Of a DNA stretch of 64,000 bases, positions 1-11,700 are shown one piece after another. Made by a program: the position numbers and the translations under genes. How positions within the stretch are numbered: the first letter of the stretch is position 1; each line of letters starts with the position of its first letter. The notes under the pieces were generated by a model, which was not told the origin of the DNA, did not search any database, and was given only the letters and a program-made list of their open reading frames with translations. The stretch is from Dendrophyllia cribrosa (Eukaryota; Cnidaria; Anthozoa; Scleractinia; Dendrophylliidae), in NCBI GenBank assembly GCA_024195265.1, contig JAJLRJ010000013.1, forward strand, positions 16,073,162 through 16,137,161, written 5' to 3'.

Positions 1-1020
1 GAAAACATTTACTCGCTTAAATAATAACAGAAAAACACTCTATGCAACATATTGACAATTCGTGTGCTTCCTTGGGTAAACAAGAATAACATCGTCTACT
101 ACGAAAACACCTCAATTTTTACCTGTGAAGAAAATGTCTTTAATCTTTAATCGGATACTTCTAAAACAGTTAAAACTATACTAGGAGGTTAATAATAATA
201 ATGCAAAGGAAATCCTCAATTCAAATGGAAAATTGCGTAAATTCAGTTATTTTATCCGTAGCTAGAAGGTCATAAACAGATTTCATGGATACTTTGGGTA
301 TCCAGTGGGTCTGGTCAGTAGCACGCACCTTTTCGCTTTTGTGGTTCTTCCCACTGTTTTCTCTATACGTGACTGGCGGAGTCTAGATCATTTCATTTGG
401 AACAGATAACCGCGCTTACGAGAACCCATGGAAACCGCACTATGCTCCCTACCGAAAATCATACCTTAGTCCTGGTGATCGGTCAATATCAATGCCGAGC
501 CTGCGTCGGAAGTCTCGCATCATCTCAGAACTTCTCTGCAATCTTTTAAAGAATATCAGGGGAGTATTTTTGCTTGGGAGAACCCATTTGTTCCATTGTT
601 TTGCCGAAAATCCACCTTTTCACTGTGGAACACAACGGAAAATAAACCGACGTATCATATATCTGCACGAGCCCATCACGAGAAATTGTAGATCGCGCGC
701 ACGAGATCACGCAATCAGTACTGAGTCACGCAAAGAAAAAAAACATCGCGTGCGTAACAATAACATTTCGTGGGGAAAATTATGATTTGTGCCACGTTTA
801 TATAACGGGAAAAGTGTAACTGTCCTGAAAAACAAATGCAGTAAGTGAAGTTTCGGAACCAAAAATTCGGACTGACTCAATAAATGGCCACGGGTAACGT
901 TACTTTCTTTTTTCTCTTTTTCACGCGACAAATTTTAGTGCATTTTATTTTTCCTGATCCTATGGTGACTGACGAGATATAGCCTAGAATGATATGACAG
1001 GCAAAACGCCCTGATCCGAC
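1..1020. other. No gene seen
   Basis: AT-rich sequence with only short chance ORFs. I see no exon with credible splice sites, no RNA gene and no clear repeat ends. A TATA-like stretch and several A-runs are present but nothing ties them to a transcript. Confidence 0.5.
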
Positions 1021-2220
1021 AACGCTGCACCAGATTTGATTGCCGGGTCGGACTTCTAGCCCCGAGAGGGGGTTCTTCCCAGTTATATAAGCTATATAGG
1101 TATGTCTTTTCAGATCCGATATGATGTGTTCTCTTTCAGCATGGTTTTGCCCATGCGTTTAAATGTTCAGATCGGCTTTGTCCGTCTGCATTTCATTTTG
1201 CGAGACATCTTTGCGATACACTGTGGGCTCCTTGTTCCCCGAAACATACGTGTTTCGGGTGACAAGTGAGTACATAGTACGGAACCTGATATTGTGAACG
1301 GGTCATTGTGCAGTCTATTTACGTTGGCTTTCTTGCTGGTGACATTTAGATCCTTACACCGTGCTGATGAGTTGCAATAACAACGAAACAATTGTTCACG
1401 GTTACGATCCTACTTTATCGGTTTCTATCGTGATGATGTCTCGCAAATTTTACTTTTTTATTTTTTTACGTGGTCAGATCAGCCTTGCAGTTCATTGTGT
1501 TTATATAGGTATGTGCGGCCCTAACGGGTATGGTTTTCAAGCCGTTGGTCTGAAATAGGGTATGGTTTGCGTAGTATGGTCTGGAATTGGGTGTGGTGTT
1601 TAGAAGAAGCTACTTTTTTCATTCCTTGAGAAATGCGGTTTGGTTAACATCGGGAATTAGAAGCCTTTCTCAAATGTTTGCGCAAACGGAAGCACTTCCT
1701 GGGGTTCCTGGGCAGCGGTTCCTGGGTATCGATTTAAGGGTCTGGTCTGAAATAGGGTAGGGAAAATCGCATATTTTGGTCTGAAATAGAGTAAGGGTTT
1801 TAAGAAGCGTGCCGCACACCCACACCCAAATTTTCGGGGAGTACCCCCCAACCCGGGCTTCTGACCCAGCAATGCAACACCAGATTTGATTGGACAGACT
1901 TCTGACCCGACAATACTACACTACACCAAATATGATTGATCAGGCTTCTGACTAGGCTCGATTTTCAGCCGTTTGATCGAGAGAGTCTGGTTTTGCGCGA
2001 AGGAACGCGGGCGCAAAAACGGCTGGTAATCGAGCCTAACTTCCGACTTGACAATGCTACACCAGATTTGATTGGTCAGACTTTTGACCCGACAATGCTA
2101 CACCAATGCTACACCAGATTTGATTGGCTTCTGATCAGAAAATGCTACACCAGATTTCATTGGTCGGACTTCTGACCCGACAATGCTACACCAGATTTGA
2201 TTGGTCGGGCTTCTGTATCT
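1021..2220. repeat. Degenerate tandem/dispersed repeat, about 40 bp unit
   Basis: The phrase 'ctacaccagatttgattgg' followed by 'tcggacttctgacccgac' recurs six to seven times with changes between about 1868 and 2215. One outlying copy lies at about 1025-1065. The spacing is uneven and several copies are truncated, so this is an old array. Between the outlier and the array (about 1500-1866) is a different repeat whose lines 'ggtctgaaatagggta' recur at 1545, 1565, 1745 and 1780 and which ends in a 'ggggagtacccccc' terminus. The two appear to have been inserted into each other. No coding function. Confidence 0.6.
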
Positions 2221-2625
2221 CATCTGAAGAGAAGTCGCTAGTCGGGGCCTATTAAATTCAAATCTCCTGTGGTCACACAGCCTGGCCTACGGTCATGAAG
2301 CATGCGGTGCCTGATGTTGGAAATTTCAATCACAAAAAATATACATTGGAGCAAGGGCACCCAGGGTAAAAACAAGTATGAAGCCAGCGGTTAATTAATA
2401 ATTTGCATTTGTTAAGGTCTTGCAAAAAGAACCGAAATATCACGTTTTTCTGGCTTTCAAGTACATAGACGTTATTCGGGGTTATTTTCGTGTCATATTT
2501 ATAACTAGTCAAGTACTACACAAGATAGAATTGAGAATTAGACTTTTGGCTCATATGAGACCTTTGGACGTTGCTATTGAGACATTTTTTTGAAAAGATT
2601 ACAGGATTACCTAATAGCTTATCGC

Positions 2626-3084
2626 GTTCGAAGCCCGGGGGGGGGGGGGGGGGGGGGGGGGTGGGGTACTCCCTATAATGGGCTATACGGGGATTCTCCG
2701 CCCGAAAGGGGTACTTTTTTTAGGCTGGAGGTATATGAAAGGGTCGGGATTTCACGAGTTGAAGTATGTGAAAGGGTAGGGATTTCACGAAGAATAGGAA
2801 ATGGTAGCGAAAACACGAGTTGAAGCATAAAAAAGGTAAGGAAAACTGCCAAGGGCCTTTCAAAATATATTAAACAGACGCACGTAAAGGCTATATGAAA
2901 GGGGTACCATTTTCAATGAAAGGTATATGAAAGAGGTACCATTTTCAATGAAAGGTATATAAAAGGGGTACCTTTTCTGTCAAAAAAACGGTATATGAAA
3001 GGGTAAGGGTTTGGACCTCGGGGCGGAGCATCCCCGTACAAAACTTTGTTGAGTACCCCCCACCCCCCCGAGGGGTTCGAATAA
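2626..3084. mobile_element. MITE-like element with G/C-run termini
   Basis: The left end reads 'cgttcgaagcccggg', then a run of about 24 G, then 'gtactccctataatgggc'. The right end is the approximate inverse: 'ggcggagcatccccgtac', 'gagtacccccc', a C run and 'gaggggttcgaataacg'. Inside, 'ggtatatgaaagggtaggg' type phrases recur at least six times. No transposase ORF is present, so it is non-autonomous. I recall the same sequence as highly repeated in coral genomes; that is memory, not a search. The same family terminus appears in fragments near 1840-1860 and 8200-8235. Confidence 0.65.
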
Positions 3085-4770
3085 CGCAATCCTAATTTCG
3101 TGTTGGTTGTCCTGTGGTTTATGTGCAGTAAAATTTGAGATTTTTTTGGTGGCCGGTCTTCCTAATGGCCGCCCCTATTGGTTTTTTTTTTTCAGGGGCT
3201 CATTTCCGCCGGAAATTCCTTCGAACGCGTCTCCATAATCTGTGATTACTGCTAGTTTTATAATCATAAGGATTACAGTAACTTACCCTAAAGTGTGAAA
3301 TGATATATATGAAATAAATCATATATGATTTATAAATAATGATAAAGTGTTCCTTAAAGTTAAAGTTTGCAATAGATGGCACAAACACATCGAAAAGATT
3401 GAGCTTGTTTTCTTGATGGGTCGGTACTTTCAGTTTTTTTAGCTGAAATTCAAATAAGCAAATATGATTTCATTTTCGCTGTTCTTAACTAAAAACATAA
3501 ATAAAAATAGTGACTGAATTTGTTTCTCGTTATTGTTTTCAACGCTCGGTACCAGGGTAACCAATTCTGGCATCAGTTGGGGGTTTGAACTTCCTTACTT
3601 TTGCTCAGCTGTCAAACAAATGCAGGAAATTGGTCATGTCATATTCGACTTGACGGAAGTGGAGAGCTACTATGTATTATACGTGCTCTATAACAGGGCA
3701 GCCATGCATGCATCACCAGTAACCAAAAATAAACAAAAATTCAGAAAGTGACTACTCGTTGTGTAGACCAGTGTAGCGTACAAGGCTGGGTGAAAAAGAA
3801 TGAAGACAAATTGAAGGGACTAATAAATGACGTTTCCTTTCCTTTGAAAGAGCAATAGAATAGGTAGAATTAAAGAGGTATTTATGTCAGGAACAGTGCA
3901 ATATTAAAAAGAGACTGGAGAGAAACAAACTCGACTTTGTTGCATGATATTTTGGTTTTCGGAACAGCAAGAATTTACACGTACTTTACACCCTGTAAAA
4001 TCGTCACCGATGTAAGTTTTTCTCAAGATACTTTGGTTATAACAAAGGTAACGGAGCGTGCAATTCAAGGGAATTCAACCTAAAAGAAGTCAGAGAAACA
4101 AAAAGGCAATATGGCTCGAAATCTCAATTTATGACCATTTATATTACATGTACTGAGATAACCGGGAGCTGAACTCTACGGCAACTTACCTTTTTTGTTT
4201 ACCTCACTTTGCAGTGATTTAGGTTCTGCTTAATAGGATCACAACTTGTTTTTATACTCTATTTTCGCCGCTGCCAGTACTGAAATCGAATTTTTATTTT
4301 ATTTCCGACAACAATACAGTTTCCGTGTTTACAGTGACTTGGCATTTGATGACGTCAGTTTGTAGAGGGCCAACTTGAAGCACGTCCGAAGTTTTGATTC
4401 ATTGAAGTTTTCCTTGGTGGGCAACACTTGTATAATTTGTATACGTGACACTGTGAAAAGTAACCACGTTTATTAGTCGTGCCTTGGCTACGAGCCAAGC
4501 CACACGACTTATAAAATGGGCTCCACTGAAAAAGTAAAAAATTAAAGTTCACTTTTTCAAGTGGTTTATAGCCTGAGGCGAAGTGTTAGTGACGTCATAT
4601 CAGTATAGCAACTTCAAGCTCATGGATGATTGGATTTATTTACAACATAAGAAAAAGGAAAATGAAACATATCAAACAAGTAAAAGGAACTTACATTATT
4701 GCCCGGTTTGGCGAGAGTTTCATTCGATAACGATTTCGTTTTCTTTCTTTTCGAGCAACAGATAAATGGA
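3085..4770. other. No gene seen
   Basis: AT-rich sequence without a convincing exon. Short ORFs here have no recognisable protein features and no matching splice sites. No tandem array or long inverted repeat was noticed. Confidence 0.45.
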
Positions 4771-4773
4771 AGT

Positions 4774-4956
4774 ACAGTGGAATCCCGATTTTTCAAACCT
4801 CCAAGGGAAACATGGGGAAACGGAAATTGGTTCGAAAAATCGGGAGGTTCGAAAAATCGAAGGTGGTATTGACTGACATCAAATCCAAGGGAAACGAGTT
4901 TTGGTTCGAATGATCGGGAGTTTCGAAAAATCGAGTATTCGAAAAATCGGGATTTA
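4774..4956. mobile_element. pogo/Tigger-like MITE
   Basis: The left end 'cagtggaatcccgattttt' is typical of pogo/Tigger-type terminal repeats of the Tc1/mariner superfamily. The right end carries the inverse, 'gaaaaatcgggatt', but stops short of a full terminus. The interior repeats 'ttcgaaaaatcgg' four or five times. It is about 180 bp with no coding capacity. The family assignment rests only on the terminal sequence. Confidence 0.5.
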
Positions 4957-7658
4957 AAGTTGACGTTTCATGCACGTACATTGTAGTAACGTTCGTGACG
5001 GATCACCTAGTGTGACCGGAAAAGCGTCTGTACATGTAAAACAAATCATAACAATATATTGAACTAATTCTCGTACCTTAGGGGCACTTACAAGACCCTT
5101 AAAGCTTTAAAAAGTACGACTTCACTTCTCGAAGAGTTGTTGTTCCTGTTTCTCATGATTTTGGTGCTAATATGTTTGACTGAAAAAGATCTACTAAAAC
5201 TATAAATTCGTGACAGACACGGCATGGCAACGAACCGTGAAGCGTGATACAAGCTGGCAATATATCAGAAATATTCGCTCGGAGATAAACACTATATCAA
5301 CAGGTACAACAAACCGGCGTTATTTTAATGTTTTTTTCAAGGCGGATTTATTTAAGGTTTTACGAGTAAAGGTACGGTAAGGTTAAAATTCACATTTTGT
5401 AATCGCAGCCGTGAGTACGAGTAGACCAAAATTTTGAATCTCTTATGATTTTGGACATTTTGATTGCACTGGCGCATCGCTGCTGTACTGACATAATTTC
5501 TTGCGTCGTTAACGCGTGCCGAACGCGCGCAAAGTCCAAACGAAGCTGAGTTTGTCAAATAAATAAGTGGTTGGTTTCTCTAAAAGAAAACCCGCGACCT
5601 ATCTTCTTGACTTTGTTTATAAATAATTACTCATGCGCAGTAAGCGCATGAGGTAGAAAATGGGTTGCGTTTCTTCGTCTTTTTGTCACATTAGTGCATG
5701 CAAATTTATGCACGCATATATTATTACTAACCGGGTCGCAGGTCACATAAAAATTCTACAAAAATGGCTGCCGCGCTCGGCATGTGCTTGGTTTTCAAAA
5801 CCATAGTGTTGTCTTGTCGGAATAATAACACACATTCAAAATACTCAAAATGGAAAGAGAAAGCTTTAAAGAATACTCAGAAGCCGCTGTAGTGGAGAAA
5901 AAGGAGAGCTGTAAGCGACGAAATCTTGCTTCAAGTTTTATCAGTGCGGGGCGATCAAATCCGAAGAAGCGGAGTTTTAAAGAATTTTCAAGCGGGCGAG
6001 GGACTTTACCATAAAAGAAATTTCATTTTTCGGTGAGAATTTATGTTGATACCAATTTGTGATTGACTTTTTCTTTGTGTCATACTTGTTATTCTAGACC
6101 GAGAAAAAGTTGCTTTTGTGAGCTTTTGTGCACTCTAAACACAGAGTCAACGGACTGTCGCGTAATACAGTTTTTGAGAATTGCTAAAATTAAAAAAATA
6201 ACCCGGTCGTTTACTGATTTTAAGGATCTTTTAAAAGTAGTCTTTTCAAATGTAACAGAAAGCAGTCACGGTTTCGGAAACATTAGACGCAAACTTGTTC
6301 GAATGTTTTCTTCATGAAGCCAGCCAATAATCATGGTAAGGCACACTAGTAAATATAATTGAATTAAATAGCGCTTTCTGAAATAAAGTTTGCTTTTAAC
6401 ACAAGAAAAGTCGGAAATTTTAGAAAACACTAGATATAATAAAGCAGGTTGCTGAATTTAAATATTACTTTGTGATGTTTATAATATAATTCGCAGACGC
6501 CAGCGCTGCGCGCTGCAATGAGCATAAATAAATCGCCAAGCCTTCCGGAAGCAGAAAATCACTGAATTCTGATAAGCGTTTAACTCTTTTATTCAAGGGA
6601 AAGACATTTTCATTCAAGGAAATACGAGTTTCATTAAAAAGTTTTGACCTTTAGAACAAATATTTTGGTACAAGCAGCGCACGATCGAATTACATTCCAC
6701 ACGAAATTTGCATATATGAAAGAAGTGTATTTGCGACAACACTTTGAAAAAACTGTGAAGCCAGGAAAAAACTAATACATGGCAAAATCAAAGCAGTTAT
6801 TTAAAGAACTAGCTTTATAGAAAAATTTCATTTCAATTTGGACTTGAAATCAAACGGGGGGGTCATGATGTGTCACGCAATATTTATTTATTTTTATTAA
6901 AATGTTTCACCAATTTATAGCACTCATCACCGATTACATGTATTTTTTTCATTACCTGTAAATTAAGGGCTTCAACAATTTATTGGAAATCCGGGCAGGA
7001 GAAGGGGTCTCTGGGCTTGGAAATCCAGGCGGGAGAAAAAGGGGGGAAGGGGTCAAACAATCTTGCCTTCCGTCGGTTGGGGGGGGGGGGGGGGGGTGGA
7101 TTCTTTCTGGAATAACCCAATGTAATAGAAATAATTCACGGTTAACGTTTGGGAAGTATTACACTAGTGTGGGTTTGATCAGAATCAATAAATATGACTA
7201 CAGAAAAATTGGTAGCTTCAATCAACATGTCTTAGAGTCTCATGCGCATGAGTATAGGCTATGTTTAGCCTCTTGTTTTAATGTTTAAATCACCTTCTTT
7301 AAGTTACAAGTGTCATATAAATTGTTCGTCAGGAAAAAAAAGTTATTGCTAAAAACGCCTACATAAGTTACTCGAAGCTTGTTCAAGATGTTCATACAAT
7401 GGGCGCGAAGGAACAGGCTACATTACTCGTGGACATAGAATTATAAGCTTGAAATCATGCACGCAAGGAACGTTTTGAGGCAATACCCTTTTCAAAAAGC
7501 TGTGTGCATGTCTTTGCCATAAATCATATATTAAAACGTTTCCTTATTATCGGTGCGTTTCACTTATTACATGTTTTCGGGGCATCAGCTATTTGCAATG
7601 TTTTTAAAAAACTTTACTAGTACGAATAAAAAAAATTCTGGCAATAAAACCTCAGCTT
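4957..7658. other. Repeat fragments, no gene supported
   Basis: The stretch contains pieces of dispersed elements: an 'actcatgcgc...gcatgag' terminus near 5630, its likely partner 'catgcgcatgagtata' near 7240 and a G-run repeat at about 6985-7100. An ATG-led segment at 5850-6010 reads like a decayed coding piece but has no supported exon structure. I see no gene I can defend. Confidence 0.4.
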
Positions 7659-7784
7659 GCATATTGCAGGCGTCGGTTTATTTTTTAGGGCGAAATATCG
7701 AGGACGCGCGAGCGAGGGGAACACGCGCGCGCGTCCTCGAAATTTCGCCCCATAAATAAACTGGCACCTGCTGCAATATGCTGG
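7659..7784. repeat. Foldback element
   Basis: The left arm begins 'gcatattgcaggcgtcggtt' and continues through 'gggcgaaatatcgaggacgcgcg'. The right arm is its inverse with a few mismatches, ending 'cctgctgcaatatgc'. The centre is rich in CG dinucleotides. Such a sequence folds into one long hairpin and has no coding capacity. Confidence 0.7.
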
Positions 7785-8407
7785 CTAAAAAACTTTACCA
7801 GTAAAAATGAATATTTTATTACCAATAATAAAATTTAACTTTACTAATAAATCGGCACAAATCTGGCAATTGGTATTGAAATATTATTTTTCACTGGCAA
7901 CGTTTTTTTATTAAATTTTTCGAAACAATACTTGGCAGGAAACAATCCGGAAAGTTAAAAAAAAAATCGTTTCGTCAATTTTTTCTTCCGAGTTACATAA
8001 ATTTGCTTGTCAGACAATTGTGATTAGTCTTTTAAAAACTTTTAACATTTTAATGTGGTGAATAAAAGAGATACAGTGCATTAATTATTTTTGTTTCTTG
8101 CCTAGCCTAGAGTAGCCTCCTCCTAGCTTATTCGAGGGTGGGCGCTTATTAACTTTTGGTCTTTCAGGTTAGCATCTTATTCGAATAAGTAAGGTATAGT
8201 TCATATAGGGAGTATACCCCGCAACCCCCGGGCTTCAAACGTTTTTAGAGATTCTGTAGAGCTTATTTCTGAGATCAACTCTCACTTCGTCTCGGGCGAG
8301 ATGACTTTCTTCCCGTTACCCAGCCAGGGATGACACCCATCAGCTTTCATGTAAACGAGACCTTAGTCTCCCATCTTAATTCGCCCTCATTCCTGCTCTT
8401 TCCTCTC

Positions 8408-8515
8408 TTGCCCAAAGAGTGCCTAGCAAAAGCAGTGGACATGTTGAAAAATTTGTTGAAGGAGTTATTGGATGAAAAATCAGGGATCAAGGCCATTGAG
8501 AAAACAAAAATATAG
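8408..8515 (+). CDS. Possible 3'-terminal exon of an unidentified gene
   Basis: A pyrimidine-rich tract and an AG (about 8385-8410) precede an open stretch of about 33 codons ending in TAG. The peptide is helix-prone and charged, with the segments 'AVDMLKNLLKELLDEKSG' and 'IKAIEKTKI'. It would end tail-to-tail with the minus-strand gene that stops at 8766. No upstream exon was found, so this may be chance. Confidence 0.22.
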   Translation: MPKECLAKAVDMLKNLLKELLDEKSGIKAIEKTKI

Positions 8516-8526
8516 TAAATGTATAT

Positions 8527-8532
8527 TTTATT
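8527..8532 (-). terminator. Possible polyadenylation signal
   Basis: AATAAA on the minus strand, about 235 bases downstream of the TAG of the small membrane-protein gene. It is the closest canonical hexamer I noticed in that direction. Such motifs are common in AT-rich DNA. Confidence 0.3.
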
Positions 8533-8765
8533 TGGATTAAAAACAACATTACACTCTAAGACTCAGTGATTAACTTATTTATAACATTTTAACAAGGAAA
8601 CCATCAGTGAAACAACATCATGATTTACAACTTAATTCTCCGAAAGCAATCATACAACTGCTTGGAGAAACAGTAGAAAACATATTTTGTGAAATTGTTA
8701 AAAAAAAACTGATTACGACATTTCACACACAATGCAATCAGTAACATAAGTGCAGTAAAAGGAAT

Positions 8766-11700
8766 CTATTTTGACCACTTGATCAGCTGGTAGTCATCGG
8801 GTAAACTTGGATCATCTTCCTGCAGCAGAAATAGAAGATCATATTTAAAACAACTGATCATTGGTTATAGGAGCCGTTTTTGTCTTGTGAATACGCGAAG
8901 CGTTGAACAAGATATAGTATACGGGAACAGATATGCAATGACCACTCCCTCCTTCCATCGGCTGTAAACTTCTTTGTAATAGCCCAATTTCGATATATTA
9001 AAATTCAACTTGAAACAAAAGACATCACTACGAGGCTTAGGGGAATGATAGCAGGGATTTATATGGTTTATTCCCCTAAGCCTCGTAGTGATGTCTTTTG
9101 TTTCAAGTTGAATTTTAATATATCGAAATCGGGCTATTCTCCAGTGTATTACGTTTCACACGTTTCACACAATGCATAATCCCCCAGGGTATTACAACAT
9201 CCAAATGTCTCGTTTCAGACAATGCATATTTTGTCATGCTAAGATGTTTTTTTTTTTATTTTAATAAACTGAATATGCTCATTTGTAAACTGCTAATGGA
9301 ATTAAAATGGGAAGTTAACATTTGTCATTTTACTGTTTTTTTTTCGCTCTTTGTTTTAGGCTTAAGGCTAGTTCTCATTTAATCGTCCCGGTCGTCCAAG
9401 TCGTTTCAAAAAGTGCACGGACGACCGGGACGATTATATGAGAACACTTCTGAGACAACCCGAGGCGATCGCAAACGACCCGGACGACTGGGACCATCGA
9501 GGTTGCTTGGATAGAACTGTGATCTATCCGGACGACTGGGACGATCGTGAAAAATTGGGGACGATCATATAGGCTGGTTCTCATATAATCGTCCCGGTTG
9601 CTCCGGTCGTCCGAGTCGTTTTAAAAGTTTTTTGCAAACGACTCAGACGATCTTTGCACTTTTTGAAACGACTCGGACAACCGGGACGATTATATGAGAA
9701 CCAGCCTTTAGAGCCCTTTGATTTTAGTTTCACTGCATCAGTCAATGCAAGACACTTACCTTAGCATGTTTGCAAAATCTTTGTGAGGGAATGTGTCTGT
9801 AAGGTGGTACATAGCGTCTCTGATTGGCGAAAATGCAAAAACATAAAAAGGAAATAAATAAATATACAGATATCAAAATCACTTAAGGTACCACCAAGGA
9901 GGCTCGCATTTTTTACTTAAAAGTTTTTTTTTTTATCAGGGTGGTGTATATTTTGAAACTTAATTCTCACATGGAAGACAAGTATTAATGTATGACCAAA
10001 CTTATTTTTCATTGTTATCAATATACATGTAATGCAACATTATTGCATGCTGCATATTTAGTGCAATTATTGGCTGCGGTCACATCTGCAGGGGCGTAGC
10101 CAGGACTTTTTCAGAGGTACGCATAATCACTGTTTTCAAACACTCCCCCTACCTCCTCCCCCCACCCTCAAGTCCCAAATCTTTCTTTTTTTCCGACTTT
10201 TTCAGGTACGCACATGCGTACAGGTAGCTACGCCTCTGATCTCAGCTACTAACTATAGTTAAGACGGGGATACTATAGTTAGCTATTTCGGTAATGTGAC
10301 CGCTTCTCTGTTCGCTCTAACTATCGTTAGAAAATTTACGCCTCGGTGATGCAAAACAATACAGACTAACTATAGTTATACCCAAGCAGGGTTCATGGGT
10401 CAGTCTTAAGTTTACAAACAAACAACCAATCAGAATGTAACAATACTTTTCGCACGTGCGAGATGAGCATATATAAATATGCAAAATAAAAACCAAGCGT
10501 GAAGTGAGGGGGAAACCAAAAACAACAAACAAAAAATTTACATACAACAAGGAAGCAACACGTGTACCCGGCAATGAGCATCCCTTAAAATTTTCAGCTT
10601 ATTTCTCATTTTTCTCAGATGGTTTGCCGCATGAAAAAAATAAATAAGAAAAACTAGACACACTTTACATTGGTCAACCATGTTGACATTTCACGGATCA
10701 ACAATAAGGGCCGTCACGAACCTCTTTTAATTCTGACGTCATCCATAGGCTAATTAGAACTAACTGTAGTTAGGGACGGACCATTAGATTTTTGAGGGGG
10801 GGGGGGGGGGGTTGGGTAATTTTTTGGTGCAGGATATTTTTTTCTACGCTCGAGACTGTGCAGGATTTTTCTTTTTGCCATGATTTGCTTGCATGATATT
10901 TTTTTTGCGAGTCTATATGTTTTAATGCCTGACGCATATACGTGTTTATAGGAATACTAGAAAGGCCATACTAGGGGCAGGAATACTATAGCAAGTCAGA
11001 TCTTATGTAACAGCAGCTTGATAGCATGAAGCCTGGTCGTGGTGTTGTAACTGCTCCTACAATTTTCTTTACACCAGCCCCCTGTTGATGTCGCTTCCAC
11101 AGCCCATCGTAGTACACCCAATCATCTTACAATTACAGGGGCGGCGCCAGAAATATAATGTTGGTGGGGCGAATCTCCTGTGGCGAGCGCCAAAGGCGCG
11201 AGCTTCTAGGGGGGTCAAATGAAACTCTCTGAAATGCTATTTCCAGCGTTCCTGAGACCGGAGAAACAGTTTCCAAGGCCAGCTTTGAGTTCAGTTTAAT
11301 TCTCATGAAAAGTACACGAAACACTTTCTGAAACTTGGGTGTAACTTCATTTTGGTTGTTTGTTCAAAGTAAATTCGACTGTCACTCGAATATTCTCTGT
11401 CAATTCTTTTCAGTATGGGAAGGCTTTGGAAACGAATTTTCCAAAGCGATTTTCTCTGTCATTGGAGGCAGAAAGAAACTGATTTCCAATATCAGCCATG
11501 TTCAATTTGTCAGTTAATGCAATGTCTGGATAATGCAATGATTTAATCTTTCTTGTGACATAGTTTGTTCGTAGAAATATCTTGAGCCTTCTTAGGGCAG
11601 AGGCTGAGCGCTAACTCACAGCATTGATGGATTTATTTGATGGATTTGCTGGTAGCTGGAGTCCGATAGCTGACGTCCGAGTAACTCATTGAAGGGATAT

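Noticed and set aside
5850..6010. ATG-led coding-looking segment rich in Lys/Glu/Ser
   Set aside because: No splice sites or further exons; flanked by repeat termini, so more likely a captured or decayed piece.
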